Shown here piece by piece: positions 45,670 to 54,537 of a DNA stretch of 64,000 nt. The stretch's first letter is position 1; every line of letters begins with the position of its first letter. Origin of the DNA: Rubripirellula reticaptiva. GTDB lineage: Bacteria; Planctomycetota; Planctomycetia; Pirellulales; Pirellulaceae. A program made the translations under genes and the position numbers. Location of the stretch: positions 434,001 through 498,000 of the forward strand of contig NZ_SJPX01000002.1 of assembly GCF_007860175.1 (NCBI RefSeq). Direction: 5' to 3'. A model generated the notes under the pieces. The model was given only the letters and a program-made list of their open reading frames with translations, did no database searches and had not been told where the DNA came from.

Positions 45670-47082
45670 TTAACCAACGCTGCCTTCCATCTGCAGTTGG
45701 ATCAGCCGGTTCATTTCGACGGCGTATTCCATCGGCAACTCTTTCACGAGCGGCTCAATGAAACCGTTAACGATCATCGTGCTGGCTTCCTGCTCGGACA
45801 ATCCGCGGCTAAGCAGATAAAACATTTGCTCTTCACCGATTCGCGACACGCTAGCTTCGTGACCGATCTGAACGTCTTGTTCGGCAATTTCGATGTAAGG
45901 ATACGTGTCGCTGCGACTTTCCGGATCCAAAATCAGTGCGTCACAGACCACACTGTTCTTGCTGTTGTGTGCTCCTGGTTCGACCTTGACCAAACCACGA
46001 TAGCTGCTGCGACCACCGTTTTTACTGATCGACTTGCTAACGATTTGACCAGTCGTGTTTGGTGCCGCGTGAACAAGTTTCGCACCGGCGTCCTGGTGTT
46101 GACCGGCGCTCGAAAACGCGATCGACAGGATCTCGCCGCGGGCGCCTGGTTCCATCATGTGAACAGCCGGATACTTCATCGTCAGCTTGCTGCCCAGGTT
46201 ACCGTCGACCCATTCCATCGTTGCATCGCCGTACGCGTAAGCACGCTTGGTGACGAGATTGTAGATGTTGTTGGCCCAGTTCTGGATCGTTGTGTAACGG
46301 CAACGTGCGTTGCGTTTGACAACGACTTCGACAACCGCGCTGTGTAGTGATTCCGTCGAATACATCGGAGCGGTACAACCTTCGACATAGTGAACGCTGG
46401 CACCTTCGTCGACGATGATCAAAGTTCGTTCGAACTGCCCCATGCTTTCCGCGTTGATGCGGAAGTACGCTTGCAACGGGAATTCGATGTGAACGCCCTT
46501 GGGGATATAAATGAACGAACCGCCCGACCAAACGGCACTGTTAAGAGCCGCAAACTTGTTGTCGTTGTTCGGAATGATTTTGCCAAAGTACTCACGCAAC
46601 ACTTCCGGATGCTCGCGAACCGCAGTGTCCGTGTCGGTGAATAACACGCCTTGCTTGGCCAGGTCTTCTTCTAGCGAACCGTAGATCACTTCGCTTTCGA
46701 ACTGCGCTTTCACGCCTGACAAGAACTTTCGTTCGGCTTCGGGAATGCCGAGCTTTTCAAAAGTGTCTTTGATTTCTTGCGGGACATCGTCCCACGACTT
46801 ACCCTGACCGGCAGTCGGCTTGAGGTAATAGAAGATGTCTTGAAAATCGATGTCGATCGCGCCGCCCCACTTCGGCATCGGCCGTTCGTTGAAGATCTTC
46901 AACGATTCCAGACGATACTGACGCATCCAGTCAGGTTCGTTCTTGATATCCGAAATTTGATTGACGACTTCTTCGTCCAAGCCTTTTTTGGCTTTGAAGA
47001 CGCCCGTGGTTTCGGTGCGGAAGTTGTACTTATTGATTTCGCCGACTTCATCGGCTTCGTTTTCAGTGATGTCTGTGGCCAT
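45670..47082 (-). CDS. sufB: Fe-S cluster assembly protein SufB
   Basis: 470 residues. The scaffold protein of the SUF system: [44 protein letters not shown] with the conserved cysteine, [20 protein letters not shown], and [18 protein letters not shown] with the His region. Together with SufC and SufD it assembles Fe-S clusters. The window has no sufS/sufE/sufU, so the sulfur donor is elsewhere. Confidence 0.98.
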   Translation of the reverse strand: MATDITENEADEVGEINKYNFRTETTGVFKAKKGLDEEVVNQISDIKNEPDWMRQYRLESLKIFNERPMPKWGGAIDIDFQDIFYYLKPTAGQGKSWDDVPQEIKDTFEKLGIPEAERKFLSGVKAQFESEVIYGSLEEDLAKQGVLFTDTDTAVREHPEVLREYFGKIIPNNDNKFAALNSAVWSGGSFIYIPKGVHIEFPLQAYFRINAESMGQFERTLIIVDEGASVHYVEGCTAPMYSTESLHSAVVEVVVKRNARCRYTTIQNWANNIYNLVTKRAYAYGDATMEWVDGNLGSKLTMKYPAVHMMEPGARGEILSIAFSSAGQHQDAGAKLVHAAPNTTGQIVSKSISKNGGRSSYRGLVKVEPGAHNSKNSVVCDALILDPESRSDTYPYIEIAEQDVQIGHEASVSRIGEEQMFYLLSRGLSEQEASTMIVNGFIEPLVKELPMEYAVEMNRLIQLQMEGSVG

Positions 47083-47180
47083 GTCGTTTTCCTAGGTCTT
47101 TGAATGGTTGTAAATATGAAAGAAATGACACATTGGAGACCACCGCTGAAAATCGCGAGGATCGCTGTGCCATTTTCTTC

Positions 47181-47996
47181 CTAGACCGCAGCTTCTTCAG
47201 CCAACATTTCTTGGTTTACGGCGTCAGCGTCCGGATAAGCCGTGCGAATTCGCTCGTATCCCTTCTCGTGCAATTCCTCGGCAAGTTCCTTGCCGCCAGT
47301 TTCGACCAAACGGCCACCCAACATCACGTGAGTGAATTCGGGTGGATTGTGTTCGAGCAATTTGTCGTGGTGCGTGATGATCAACAGCCCCATCTTTTGG
47401 TGCCCGATATCAGCGATCGACTCGCTCGCCAAACGAACAGCGTCCGCATCTAGACCGCTGTCGGTTTCATCCAAAATCGCAAACTTGGGTTGCAACATTG
47501 CCAGTTGCAGAATCTCGGCTCGCTTCATCTCGCCACCCGAGAAACCGTCGTTGACGTAACGACGAGCAAACTCGACGTCCATCTTTAGGTGAGCCATCTT
47601 TTCTTTCAGCTCTTTGCGGAACTCCCGCATCGGGATCAATTCCTCGCCTTCCTTTCGGTCGGGACGACGCACGTTGGTCGTTGCATGACGCAGAAAGTCG
47701 GCCATCTTTACGCCGGGGATCGCCATGGGACGTTGGAAGGCCATGAAGATGCCTTTTCGGGCGCGGATGTCTGGTCCCATCTCCAACACGTCTTCACCAT
47801 CAAGCGTGATGCTGCCGCCGGTCACGGTATAACCAGGGTGACCCATGATCGCCAAACCGAGCGTACTCTTGCCGCTGCCGTTGGGGCCCATCAGAGCGTG
47901 CGTTTCACCGTGGTTAATCGTCAGATTGACACCGCGAAGAATCGGTTTGTCGCCAACGGATACGTGCAGGTCTTCGATTTTCAATACGTGAGTCAT
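47181..47996 (-). CDS. sufC: Fe-S cluster assembly ATPase SufC
   Basis: 271 residues. ABC-type ATPase: Walker A GPNGSGKSTL, Q-loop FMAFQRPM, signature FSGGEMKRAEIL, Walker B KFAILDETDSGLD and the H-loop LIITHHDKLL. It energises the SufBCD scaffold. In this array sufC precedes sufB, the reverse of the common sufB-C order. It lies 58 bp after sufR. Confidence 0.98.
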   Translation of the reverse strand: MTHVLKIEDLHVSVGDKPILRGVNLTINHGETHALMGPNGSGKSTLGLAIMGHPGYTVTGGSITLDGEDVLEMGPDIRARKGIFMAFQRPMAIPGVKMADFLRHATTNVRRPDRKEGEELIPMREFRKELKEKMAHLKMDVEFARRYVNDGFSGGEMKRAEILQLAMLQPKFAILDETDSGLDADAVRLASESIADIGHQKMGLLIITHHDKLLEHNPPEFTHVMLGGRLVETGGKELAEELHEKGYERIRTAYPDADAVNQEMLAEEAAV

Positions 47997-48054
47997 CGTG
48001 AATAACTATGTTGCAAAGAGTGAAATAAGTGAACAGTTAGATGCTTGATCGAAG

Positions 48055-48786
48055 TCAAGACTTGTCTTCGGTGTTTGGCGATGAAACACCAGTGTGTGCT
48101 GAAGCCGTCGCAGTTGAACGGGGCGAAGCATCGCTGGCCGCTGAAAATTGACAGCACGAATCGCCGTCCAATCGGCAACTGCTCAGGTGTACCTGAGTCC
48201 CCAGCGCTTCGGAAATCATTTCTTCTTCTAGTCGGCACATTGCACGGTCCGACGACGCATCTGTCATTGCCGGATAAGGGCATGACCCAATATCCAACAC
48301 TGGCAACTCACCGCTGTGAGTCATGCAGGCCGACATGTGCCGAGCAGTCATCATCTCGGACAATTTTTCGATTCGGCTTTCCAGGGTTCCGCCAGCTTCT
48401 TCGGACGAAAGCTGGCTTGCGAACTGGCGACCCAATCTAGCGGCGATCCCGCTTAGCAATTTGCTGCGAATTTCAACATCATCAATCGCCTGGATCTCGC
48501 GCCACATCGCATCGGCCAAGTCCACCGAATTGGCTCCGGCACTCCGGTGCCCAGCCACCGTCAAATGGTATTGGTACGTTGGACGTCCACGACCCGCGAC
48601 AATCTTTTCTCGATCGATCAAACCAATCTCTAAGAGACGCTCGATCCGTTGGCGAATTGCTGTCGCGGTGACGCCTAACTGGTCGGTCAATTCGCCGATC
48701 CCAAAAGCGTCGCCGCCGCGCATCACCATCAACAACTTGCGATCGACCGATCGCAGCTCTTCGTGGTGGATGACGGGTGAATTCAT
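48055..48786 (-). CDS. sufR: SufR-like Fe-S-sensing transcriptional regulator
   Basis: 243 residues from the ATG at 48786; longer in-frame starts lack homology-like sequence. An N-terminal winged helix-turn-helix (IGELTDQLGVTATAIRQRIERL, then GRGRPTYQYHLT) is followed by a C-terminal Fe-S-type cysteine set: Cys in CMTH, CPYP, MCRL and SSCR, plus CC near the end. This is the arrangement of the SufR/DeoR-like family whose cluster controls DNA binding. It is first in the suf array and most likely represses or tunes it. Confidence 0.9.
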   Translation of the reverse strand: MNSPVIHHEELRSVDRKLLMVMRGGDAFGIGELTDQLGVTATAIRQRIERLLEIGLIDREKIVAGRGRPTYQYHLTVAGHRSAGANSVDLADAMWREIQAIDDVEIRSKLLSGIAARLGRQFASQLSSEEAGGTLESRIEKLSEMMTARHMSACMTHSGELPVLDIGSCPYPAMTDASSDRAMCRLEEEMISEALGTQVHLSSCRLDGDSCCQFSAASDASPRSTATASAHTGVSSPNTEDKS

Positions 48787-49084
48787 GCTTGCCAAATTTG
48801 GAACGAGGTGTTGATCTACCTCACTTTTACGCCTTTTCCCATTTTTGACAACCATCGCAGCGAAAAAGAATTGAACTTCGCCAGGATTCGCTTCCCTCAA
48901 GAGCCGATAGTGGAAAGCTGACACCCCCAAAGAAATGAAACCTGCCAAAATCAAGCAGTGCACAAACGAACAGATCCCCTCTCACACAAACCGGACTTGG
49001 CTGATACGATTCCTTCCCGAGCAGACCAAAACTGCTACCCCTAGCAATTCTTAACTCCCCTTCAAGTTGTCTCCTGAGTTTGCA
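48787..49084. promoter_or_regulatory. Divergent promoter region of sufR-suf and glucose dehydrogenase genes
   Basis: 298 bp between divergent starts. Closest to sufR is a dyad at 48805-48822 (gaggt, eight bases, acctc), 19-36 bp upstream of its ATG, a possible SufR operator. No coding frame of interest. Confidence 0.45.
48805..48822. promoter_or_regulatory. Candidate operator dyad upstream of sufR
   Basis: The inverted repeat gaggt-N8-acctc is 18 bp long. Its arms are short, so it could be chance, but it lies where an autoregulatory SufR site would be expected. No confirmed SufR consensus is claimed. Confidence 0.3.
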
Positions 49085-50188
49085 ATGAAAGCCGTCGCGG
49101 TTACTCCTGGCACCCCCAACAGTGTCCATTTGACTGAGATTGAAAAGCCCTCGCTGGATCAAATCCAAGACGGATTGGGGGTTTTGGTGCGGGTATTGAA
49201 GGTCGGCGTGGATGCGACGGATCGTGAAATCAACGAGGCTTTGTACGGCAACGCGCCTGACGGCGACAACCACTTAGTGATCGGACACGAGAGTTTTGGG
49301 ATCGTTGAAGCGGTAGGGCCGAACGTCAAACGAGTCAAGGTTGGCGACTTTGTCACCGCTACGGTTCGTCGTCCTGGCAACTCGATCTATGACCAGATCG
49401 GCACCAACGACATGACCAGCGAGGAAACTTACTACGAGCGCGGCATCAACCTGCGTCACGGTTTCATGACCGAGTACTTTGTCGACGAAGAAGAATATAT
49501 CGTTCGTGTTCCGGCCGGACTGAAGCACTTGCACGTGCTGATGGAACCGATGAGCTGTGCGGCCAAGGCAATCTACCAAGCCTTCGAAGCCCAGCGCCGA
49601 ATGAAAGTTTGGCGCCCGAAACTGGCCTATGTCCAAGGCGCCGGACAGATCGGTTTGCTAGCGACGTTGGTGTTGAAACTGCAAGGCATTGAGGTCTACA
49701 CGATCGCTCGCGGCGAAGGACCTCACCTGAAATCAGAAATCGTCGAAGGCCTGGAAGCTACTTACGTCAGCACGAAACAAACGCCACTTGCAGAGCTCGT
49801 CAAACAGACCGGTCGCCCCGACTTAATCGTTGACGCGACCGGCAGCAGCCGCTTGGCGTTCGAAGCCATGGAACACGTCGGCCACAACGGCGTCGTGGTT
49901 TGGACCGGCATTACCGGCGGCGTCAAAGTTTCTGAGGTTCCCTCGGACAGCATCAACCTGAACTGGGTTTTGGGAAACAAACTGCTGCTAGGCAGCGTCA
50001 ACGCAAACCGAACTCACTTTGAAATGGGCATCAAGGACCTGGCACTTGGCGAGATGATGTACCCAGGCGTGCTTGAGCGAATCCTGACTCATCCAGTCGA
50101 CGGCATGGACAACTATGCCGAGATGATGCGGTACTTGGTTGAAGACCCTGACGCTTTGAAGGTCTACGTCAACGTCGCCAACGAGTGA
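49085..50188 (+). CDS. Archaeal-type glucose 1-dehydrogenase (MDR family)
   Basis: 367 residues from the ATG at 49085, six codons inside the longest frame. Medium-chain dehydrogenase/reductase: [10 protein letters not shown] near residue 40, GHESFG (catalytic His and Glu), a glucose-dehydrogenase-like [14 protein letters not shown] segment, then the nucleotide loop [10 protein letters not shown] near residue 180. It would oxidise glucose or a similar aldose to the lactone with NAD(P), the substrate for lactonases such as those elsewhere in the window. The zinc site has Asp where many members have Cys, and the structural-zinc cysteines are missing. It is divergent from sufR. Confidence 0.9.
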   Translation: MKAVAVTPGTPNSVHLTEIEKPSLDQIQDGLGVLVRVLKVGVDATDREINEALYGNAPDGDNHLVIGHESFGIVEAVGPNVKRVKVGDFVTATVRRPGNSIYDQIGTNDMTSEETYYERGINLRHGFMTEYFVDEEEYIVRVPAGLKHLHVLMEPMSCAAKAIYQAFEAQRRMKVWRPKLAYVQGAGQIGLLATLVLKLQGIEVYTIARGEGPHLKSEIVEGLEATYVSTKQTPLAELVKQTGRPDLIVDATGSSRLAFEAMEHVGHNGVVVWTGITGGVKVSEVPSDSINLNWVLGNKLLLGSVNANRTHFEMGIKDLALGEMMYPGVLERILTHPVDGMDNYAEMMRYLVEDPDALKVYVNVANE

Positions 50189-50211
50189 GCCAAGCGCGGC
50201 TAACCAACGGA

Positions 50212-51354
50212 TCAGCCGCAAGCCAGCTTTCGTAGACTGTCGATTGCGTCTTTCATCGCGGCTTCATCAATTTCGTGAACATTGATGGGGTCGCCGATGG
50301 CTCGCAGCATCGTGATCGTCAATCGACCGCCCAGATGCTGGCGAAACTCTTCAAGCCCCGTCATCAATCGCTCGATCGGATCGAGCGATTGATGCCACAG
50401 CCGCATCCCCATCGCGGTCAAACACCTGATCACACGATCGGTATCAGCGGCGGGAAATCCAAACTTCATGGTCGAATAGATACAGTCAATCGCGACACCG
50501 ATGGCGACCGCTTCGCCGTGCCGAATGGCATATTCGGTTAGCGGTTCTAAACGGTGAGCCGACCAGTGCCCAAAATCGAGCGGCCGTGCTTCTAACATCT
50601 CAAATGGATCACCACCTTCGGTAATGTGCCGCAGGTGAGCCAAACAAGATTGGTGGATCGCCGTTTTAGCGGTTTTCATGTCACGCTGGCGAATCGCATC
50701 CGCATGATCGCAAAGCCACAAAAATTGACCACGATCCTTTAGCAGCGACACCTTCACGGCTTCGCTGAAACCACTGAAGAAGTCTCGATCGGGCAGCGTC
50801 TTCAGTAGCGTCGTGTCGTTGACGACTGCCCAGGGAACCGCAAACGTTCCAATCCAATTTTTCTTGTCAAAGTAGTTGATTGCGTTTTTAACGCCGACGC
50901 CTGAATCAGCTTGAGCCAACACCGTCGAAGGCAATCGAATCAAGCGAATGCCACGATGAGCGATCGCGGCCGCAAAGCCAATCGCATCCAGCATCGCGCC
51001 GCCACCAACCGCCACGATGTAGCTGCGTCGATCGAGCCCAAAATGGTTGACTTTGTCCAGCAAACCTCGCAGCACCGATTCGCCGTTCTTGATCGCCTCG
51101 CCGCCCTCGACAATCGCCGCCGGCGCAACCAACTCGACACCATCAACCGAGGACAGTTTTTCTGACAATCGATGCACGTGATCAGCAAGCGACGATTCAC
51201 CCACCAGCAAGACACGAGCTCGCGTTGTAGCATCAGTTTGCAGCAGTTCCAACAATGCACCAAAGTCACCGCCGGCAACGTCATCGGTCACCCTCAAGCG
51301 GTGCACAAAGGGCACGGCAAAGGCGACATCGGTAGAAAGAGTAGAATCCGGCAT
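50212..51354 (-). CDS. 3-dehydroquinate-synthase-like sugar phosphate cyclase
   Basis: 380 residues from the ATG at 51354, which shares a base with the TAA of the upstream esterase (TAATG). DHQ-synthase fold: VGGGAMLDAIGFAA (NAD loop), LPSTVLAQADSGVGVKNAIN, and metal ligands in GFSEAVKVSLL (Glu), FGHWSAHRLE (His) and IRHGEAVAIG (His). The active site is complete, but the sequence departs from AroB (GVKNAINYF, GHWSAH), so it is more likely an EboD/2-epi-5-epi-valiolone-synthase-type cyclase than the shikimate enzyme. It would convert a sugar 7- or similar phosphate to a cyclic ketone. Confidence 0.9.
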   Translation of the reverse strand: MPDSTLSTDVAFAVPFVHRLRVTDDVAGGDFGALLELLQTDATTRARVLLVGESSLADHVHRLSEKLSSVDGVELVAPAAIVEGGEAIKNGESVLRGLLDKVNHFGLDRRSYIVAVGGGAMLDAIGFAAAIAHRGIRLIRLPSTVLAQADSGVGVKNAINYFDKKNWIGTFAVPWAVVNDTTLLKTLPDRDFFSGFSEAVKVSLLKDRGQFLWLCDHADAIRQRDMKTAKTAIHQSCLAHLRHITEGGDPFEMLEARPLDFGHWSAHRLEPLTEYAIRHGEAVAIGVAIDCIYSTMKFGFPAADTDRVIRCLTAMGMRLWHQSLDPIERLMTGLEEFRQHLGGRLTITMLRAIGDPINVHEIDEAAMKDAIDSLRKLACG

Positions 51355-52271
51355 TAGAAAGTTTCGTCCTTCCATCCACGCCACAGCCATCGCAACGAAT
51401 CGGGGAAAATCGCGCCGCCATGGATGCCATTATGAGCACCGGTGCCGTACACGAATTTGTAGTCGTATCCTTTAAACGCCAATGATTTAGCCAGCGTCTG
51501 ATTCGCCAGCGGCCAATTCCCATGCTCATTGTCGAGGTCACCCGAACCATCCTGCAACAGGATTCGAATCGGCTTCTTAGGTGTCTTTCGGACTTGCGCT
51601 TCGTAGTCGTGACCGCCTCGGATATTAGTGAAGCTGCCGATATGCGACAGCACTTTACGGAACGCATCGGGACGATACCAAGCAACCGAAAACGCGCAAA
51701 TCCCGCCACTGCTGTTGCCACATACAGCACGCAGTTCGGGGTTCTCAGTGATCCGGTAATCCTTTTCGATTTCCGGCAACAACTCGGTCATCAAGAACTC
51801 GGCGTAATCTCCACTGACGCTGTCGTACTCAAAACTACGGTTCGACGGCGTCGGTTTCCAACCACGCTTTTCGCCAAGCTCGCCCTTGTGTCCCGGATCC
51901 ACCATCACGGCAATCGTGATCGGCATATCGCCCTTGGCGATCAAGTTGTCAAACACGACGGGCAAACGAAAGTCACCGGTCTTTCCTTCGAACGCATGGC
52001 CGTCTTGGAAGACCATCAATGCGGCAGGTGACGAACCATCGTATTGGGCCGGAACGTAAACCGAATAACGACGTTTTGTGCCGGGGAAAATTTCACTTTT
52101 GGCAAATGTGTGCTGAGTCACTTTGCCGTTCGGGACCGCATCCGAGGGCATCGAATCGGGACCGTGCTTGTACAGCTCATCAGCCGCAAACGCTCGAACA
52201 TTCGGCATGGAAAAACCGAGCACAACCGCCGCGGCAATCATGGCCGGACGGAGCAAACAAGTATTCTTCAT
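51354..52271 (-). CDS. Exported esterase (Fes/esterase D-like alpha/beta hydrolase)
   Basis: 305 residues with a signal peptide (PAMIAAAVVLGFSMPNVRAFAA). The domain resembles enterochelin-esterase/esterase-D proteins: RRYSVYVPAQYDGS, VFQDGHAF, then the nucleophile in CGNSSGG, LLQDGSGD for the acid side and YGTGAHNGIHGG for the His. It probably releases acyl groups from carbohydrate or other esters. Its stop codon overlaps the start of the cyclase gene (TAATG), so the two are translationally coupled. Confidence 0.9.
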   Translation of the reverse strand: MKNTCLLRPAMIAAAVVLGFSMPNVRAFAADELYKHGPDSMPSDAVPNGKVTQHTFAKSEIFPGTKRRYSVYVPAQYDGSSPAALMVFQDGHAFEGKTGDFRLPVVFDNLIAKGDMPITIAVMVDPGHKGELGEKRGWKPTPSNRSFEYDSVSGDYAEFLMTELLPEIEKDYRITENPELRAVCGNSSGGICAFSVAWYRPDAFRKVLSHIGSFTNIRGGHDYEAQVRKTPKKPIRILLQDGSGDLDNEHGNWPLANQTLAKSLAFKGYDYKFVYGTGAHNGIHGGAIFPDSLRWLWRGWKDETF

Positions 52272-52466
52272 TAGGTGGGCAGATCGAGGCGGGGAGGGAA
52301 GAGTCGTGGCGGGTAGGACGCAGACGCTTCACGCCCACGGCTTTCACTATTTTACCAGCACCTTATTCTAACCGCGACGGGATCACGTGCAGCGATGCAG
52401 CTTCGTTTTTCGAGTGATCGGCGTTTTACACCTTTCAATCGTCTCTTAACCCCAATAATCGATTCA

Positions 52467-53504
52467 ATGCAACAACGACGACTTGGCGCCAGTGGAATAG
52501 CCGTTTCCGACATCTGCATGGGGACCATGACCTTCGGATCCCAATGCGATGAAGCCACCAGCCATGCGATTTGTGACCGCGCACGGGACGCCGGAATCGA
52601 CTTCTTTGATGCCGCCGAGATTTACCCGGTGCCACCGCGAGCCGACACGGTCGGAGATACCGAAACGATATTTGGCCGCTGGCTAAAAGACCAACCTCGC
52701 GACTCGGTGATCGTGGCATCCAAAGTCACTGGCCCTGGTCACGGATGGTTCACGCCGCCGGTTCGACATGGCAAAACGGCGCTGGACCGCCGGCAAATCG
52801 TATCGTCCTGCGAAGACTCGCTCAGGCGTTTAGATACCGACTACATCGATCTGTACCAAATCCACTGGCCCGACCATGGTTTGCCCTACGAAGAAGTGCT
52901 TGGCGTTCTTGGCGAATTGCGTGACCAGGGCAAAGTTCGCGTTATCGGTTGCAGCAACGAAACGAGCTGGGGATTGATGAAGAGCTTGTGGGTGGCCGAC
53001 GTCTACCACGTTGATCGCTACCAAACGGTGCAAAACAATTTCAGCCTGATCAATCGCCGCTGCGAAAGCGAATTGGCACAAGTTTGCCGCCGCGAGAATG
53101 TCAGTCTGCTGCCGTACTCGCCACTTGGCGGCGGAGTCCTAACCGGAAAGTACGAAAATGGGCCACCGCCCGGAGGCCGTTTTTCGGCTTATTTGACCGA
53201 CGGAGACGACCGCCAAAAGCGAATGGCTCGCCGCTTCGTCAACGAGCGTACCGTCGAAACAACTCGCCGTTTGGCGGAAATCGCCGACTCAATCGGTGTC
53301 ACCGTGACTGCACTCGCACTCGCGTGGAGCCGCCAACACGACTTTGTCGCCTCGACAATTGTGGGTGCTACCTCGATCGCTCAGCTCGACGAATCACTGG
53401 CGGCCAAAGATTTGATTTTGGACGCTGAAACGTTGGCACGAATCGATCAAGTCGATATCGACATCCCGACGCCGATGACAGAAGACGGGTTACGACGACT
53501 GTAG
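52467..53504 (+). CDS. Aldo/keto reductase
   Basis: 345 residues from the ATG at 52467 (MQQRRLGASGIAVSDICMG). TIM-barrel AKR of the Tas/yeast YakC-type group: LGASGIAVS start, MGTMTFGSQ, catalytic Asp and Tyr in FFDAAEIYP, Lys in IVASKVTGPG, His in LYQIHWPDH, and RFVNERTVETT near the C-terminus. NADPH-dependent reduction of a carbonyl, substrate unknown. Cytoplasmic. It is divergent from the esterase-cyclase pair. Confidence 0.93.
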   Translation: MQQRRLGASGIAVSDICMGTMTFGSQCDEATSHAICDRARDAGIDFFDAAEIYPVPPRADTVGDTETIFGRWLKDQPRDSVIVASKVTGPGHGWFTPPVRHGKTALDRRQIVSSCEDSLRRLDTDYIDLYQIHWPDHGLPYEEVLGVLGELRDQGKVRVIGCSNETSWGLMKSLWVADVYHVDRYQTVQNNFSLINRRCESELAQVCRRENVSLLPYSPLGGGVLTGKYENGPPPGGRFSAYLTDGDDRQKRMARRFVNERTVETTRRLAEIADSIGVTVTALALAWSRQHDFVASTIVGATSIAQLDESLAAKDLILDAETLARIDQVDIDIPTPMTEDGLRRL

Positions 53505-53591
53505 CGATCACATCAGCGGCAAACGCAGATCCGAAGCGAATTCTTTTCGATTCGGACGCGTGATCGCAAAACGCGAACTACGTTGGCGTTC

Positions 53592-54224
53592 ATGCGCCAC
53601 CTTTTCCAACTTATCGCCGCTTTCCGGTTCGTCGCCACTCTCGCATTGGCGACCGTAGCGATTCACGACGCTTCCGCATCGAACTGGCTGACGATGCCCA
53701 GCACGTTCACGCATGACCCAGTCACTGGCACCCGCGTCAGCCAATACGCTCCGATCGCGGGACCATCGGCACCGCAAGTACCGAACTTCCAATCCAGCGG
53801 TTACACACACACTCGCAGTTCACTGGCCTATGGGCAATCGGCTGACAACTACCATCGCGTCGAAACCTGGGGTGCCCCGGTCCGACCTTACGGCGAATGG
53901 AATTTTCCGAACCGTCCGTTCAGCGCTCCCTACCAGAACTGGGGGCCGCCCTACGCCGGGCTGAATCTTGGACTTGGTACAGCCTATCCAGGGTTTGGAC
54001 ATGGATATGGTCTAGGTTACGGACAGGGGCAGGGTCCTGGTTACGGAACTGGTAATGGAACTGGTAATGGAACTGGTAATGGAACTGGGCCATCAAATCA
54101 TCGTGGCCAGCCCAACTCGCCCGTCGGCAACGCCAGCCCTTTCAATCCGTACCCGGCCGGTCCCGGCACGCCTTACCCCGTGGCTCCTTATTACGACGGC
54201 TACCATCCGGTTTACCGCGAATAG
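53592..54224 (+). CDS. Secreted Gly/Pro/Tyr-rich protein with GTGN repeat
   Basis: 210 residues from the ATG at 53592 (an in-frame TTG at 53583). The signal peptide (LIAAFRFVATLALATVAIHDASAS) ends at ASAS. The mature part is rich in Gly, Pro, Tyr and Asn with aromatic spacing (GPPYAGLNLGLGTAYPGFG) and the perfect GTGN repeat. It resembles wall- or matrix-type structural proteins. No enzymatic motif. Confidence 0.75.
   Translation: MRHLFQLIAAFRFVATLALATVAIHDASASNWLTMPSTFTHDPVTGTRVSQYAPIAGPSAPQVPNFQSSGYTHTRSSLAYGQSADNYHRVETWGAPVRPYGEWNFPNRPFSAPYQNWGPPYAGLNLGLGTAYPGFGHGYGLGYGQGQGPGYGTGNGTGNGTGNGTGPSNHRGQPNSPVGNASPFNPYPAGPGTPYPVAPYYDGYHPVYRE
54045..54088. repeat. 12-bp tandem repeat (ggaactggtaat) in the secreted Gly-rich gene
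   Basis: Three perfect copies and a partial fourth encode GTGN. The unit is a multiple of three, so slippage would change length without breaking the frame. Confidence 0.95.
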
Positions 54225-54537
54225 TTTCGCGATATCTATCCCTCGGAATGCCGCAAATTGGCAAGTTCGCAGCCGTGCGGATGACAGACAAAGGCTGAAA
54301 CAGGTGCAACCGCGCGCCGAGACTCGCCAAATTCGGCTGAGGTCGACGGTGCCTCTATCGGAACCAGCACGAGCGGATAAACAGGCGACCGTCAAGCTCG
54401 GGTGGTGTTGCCCAGATCCGTTGCGTTACTCTTCTGTGCTCGACCACGGTTAAGACCGCAGGAAGCGATTGAATACGTCGTCGCCGGTTCCTGGCCCGCT
54501 TCCTGTTGAATCTTTCGCCCTCAACGAAGACCGCACG
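54225..54537. other. Intergenic region between the Gly-rich gene and the polyprenyl synthetase
   Basis: 313 bp. The last part is in frame with the downstream polyprenyl synthetase from a TTG at 54469 but looks non-homologous. Otherwise nothing identifiable. Confidence 0.5.

Noticed and set aside
45517-46347. 276-codon plus-strand frame across the sufB-sufD gap and part of sufB
   Set aside because: Mostly antisense to sufB; no recognisable motif. The hairpin with T-run nearby could end an antisense RNA but does not support a protein.
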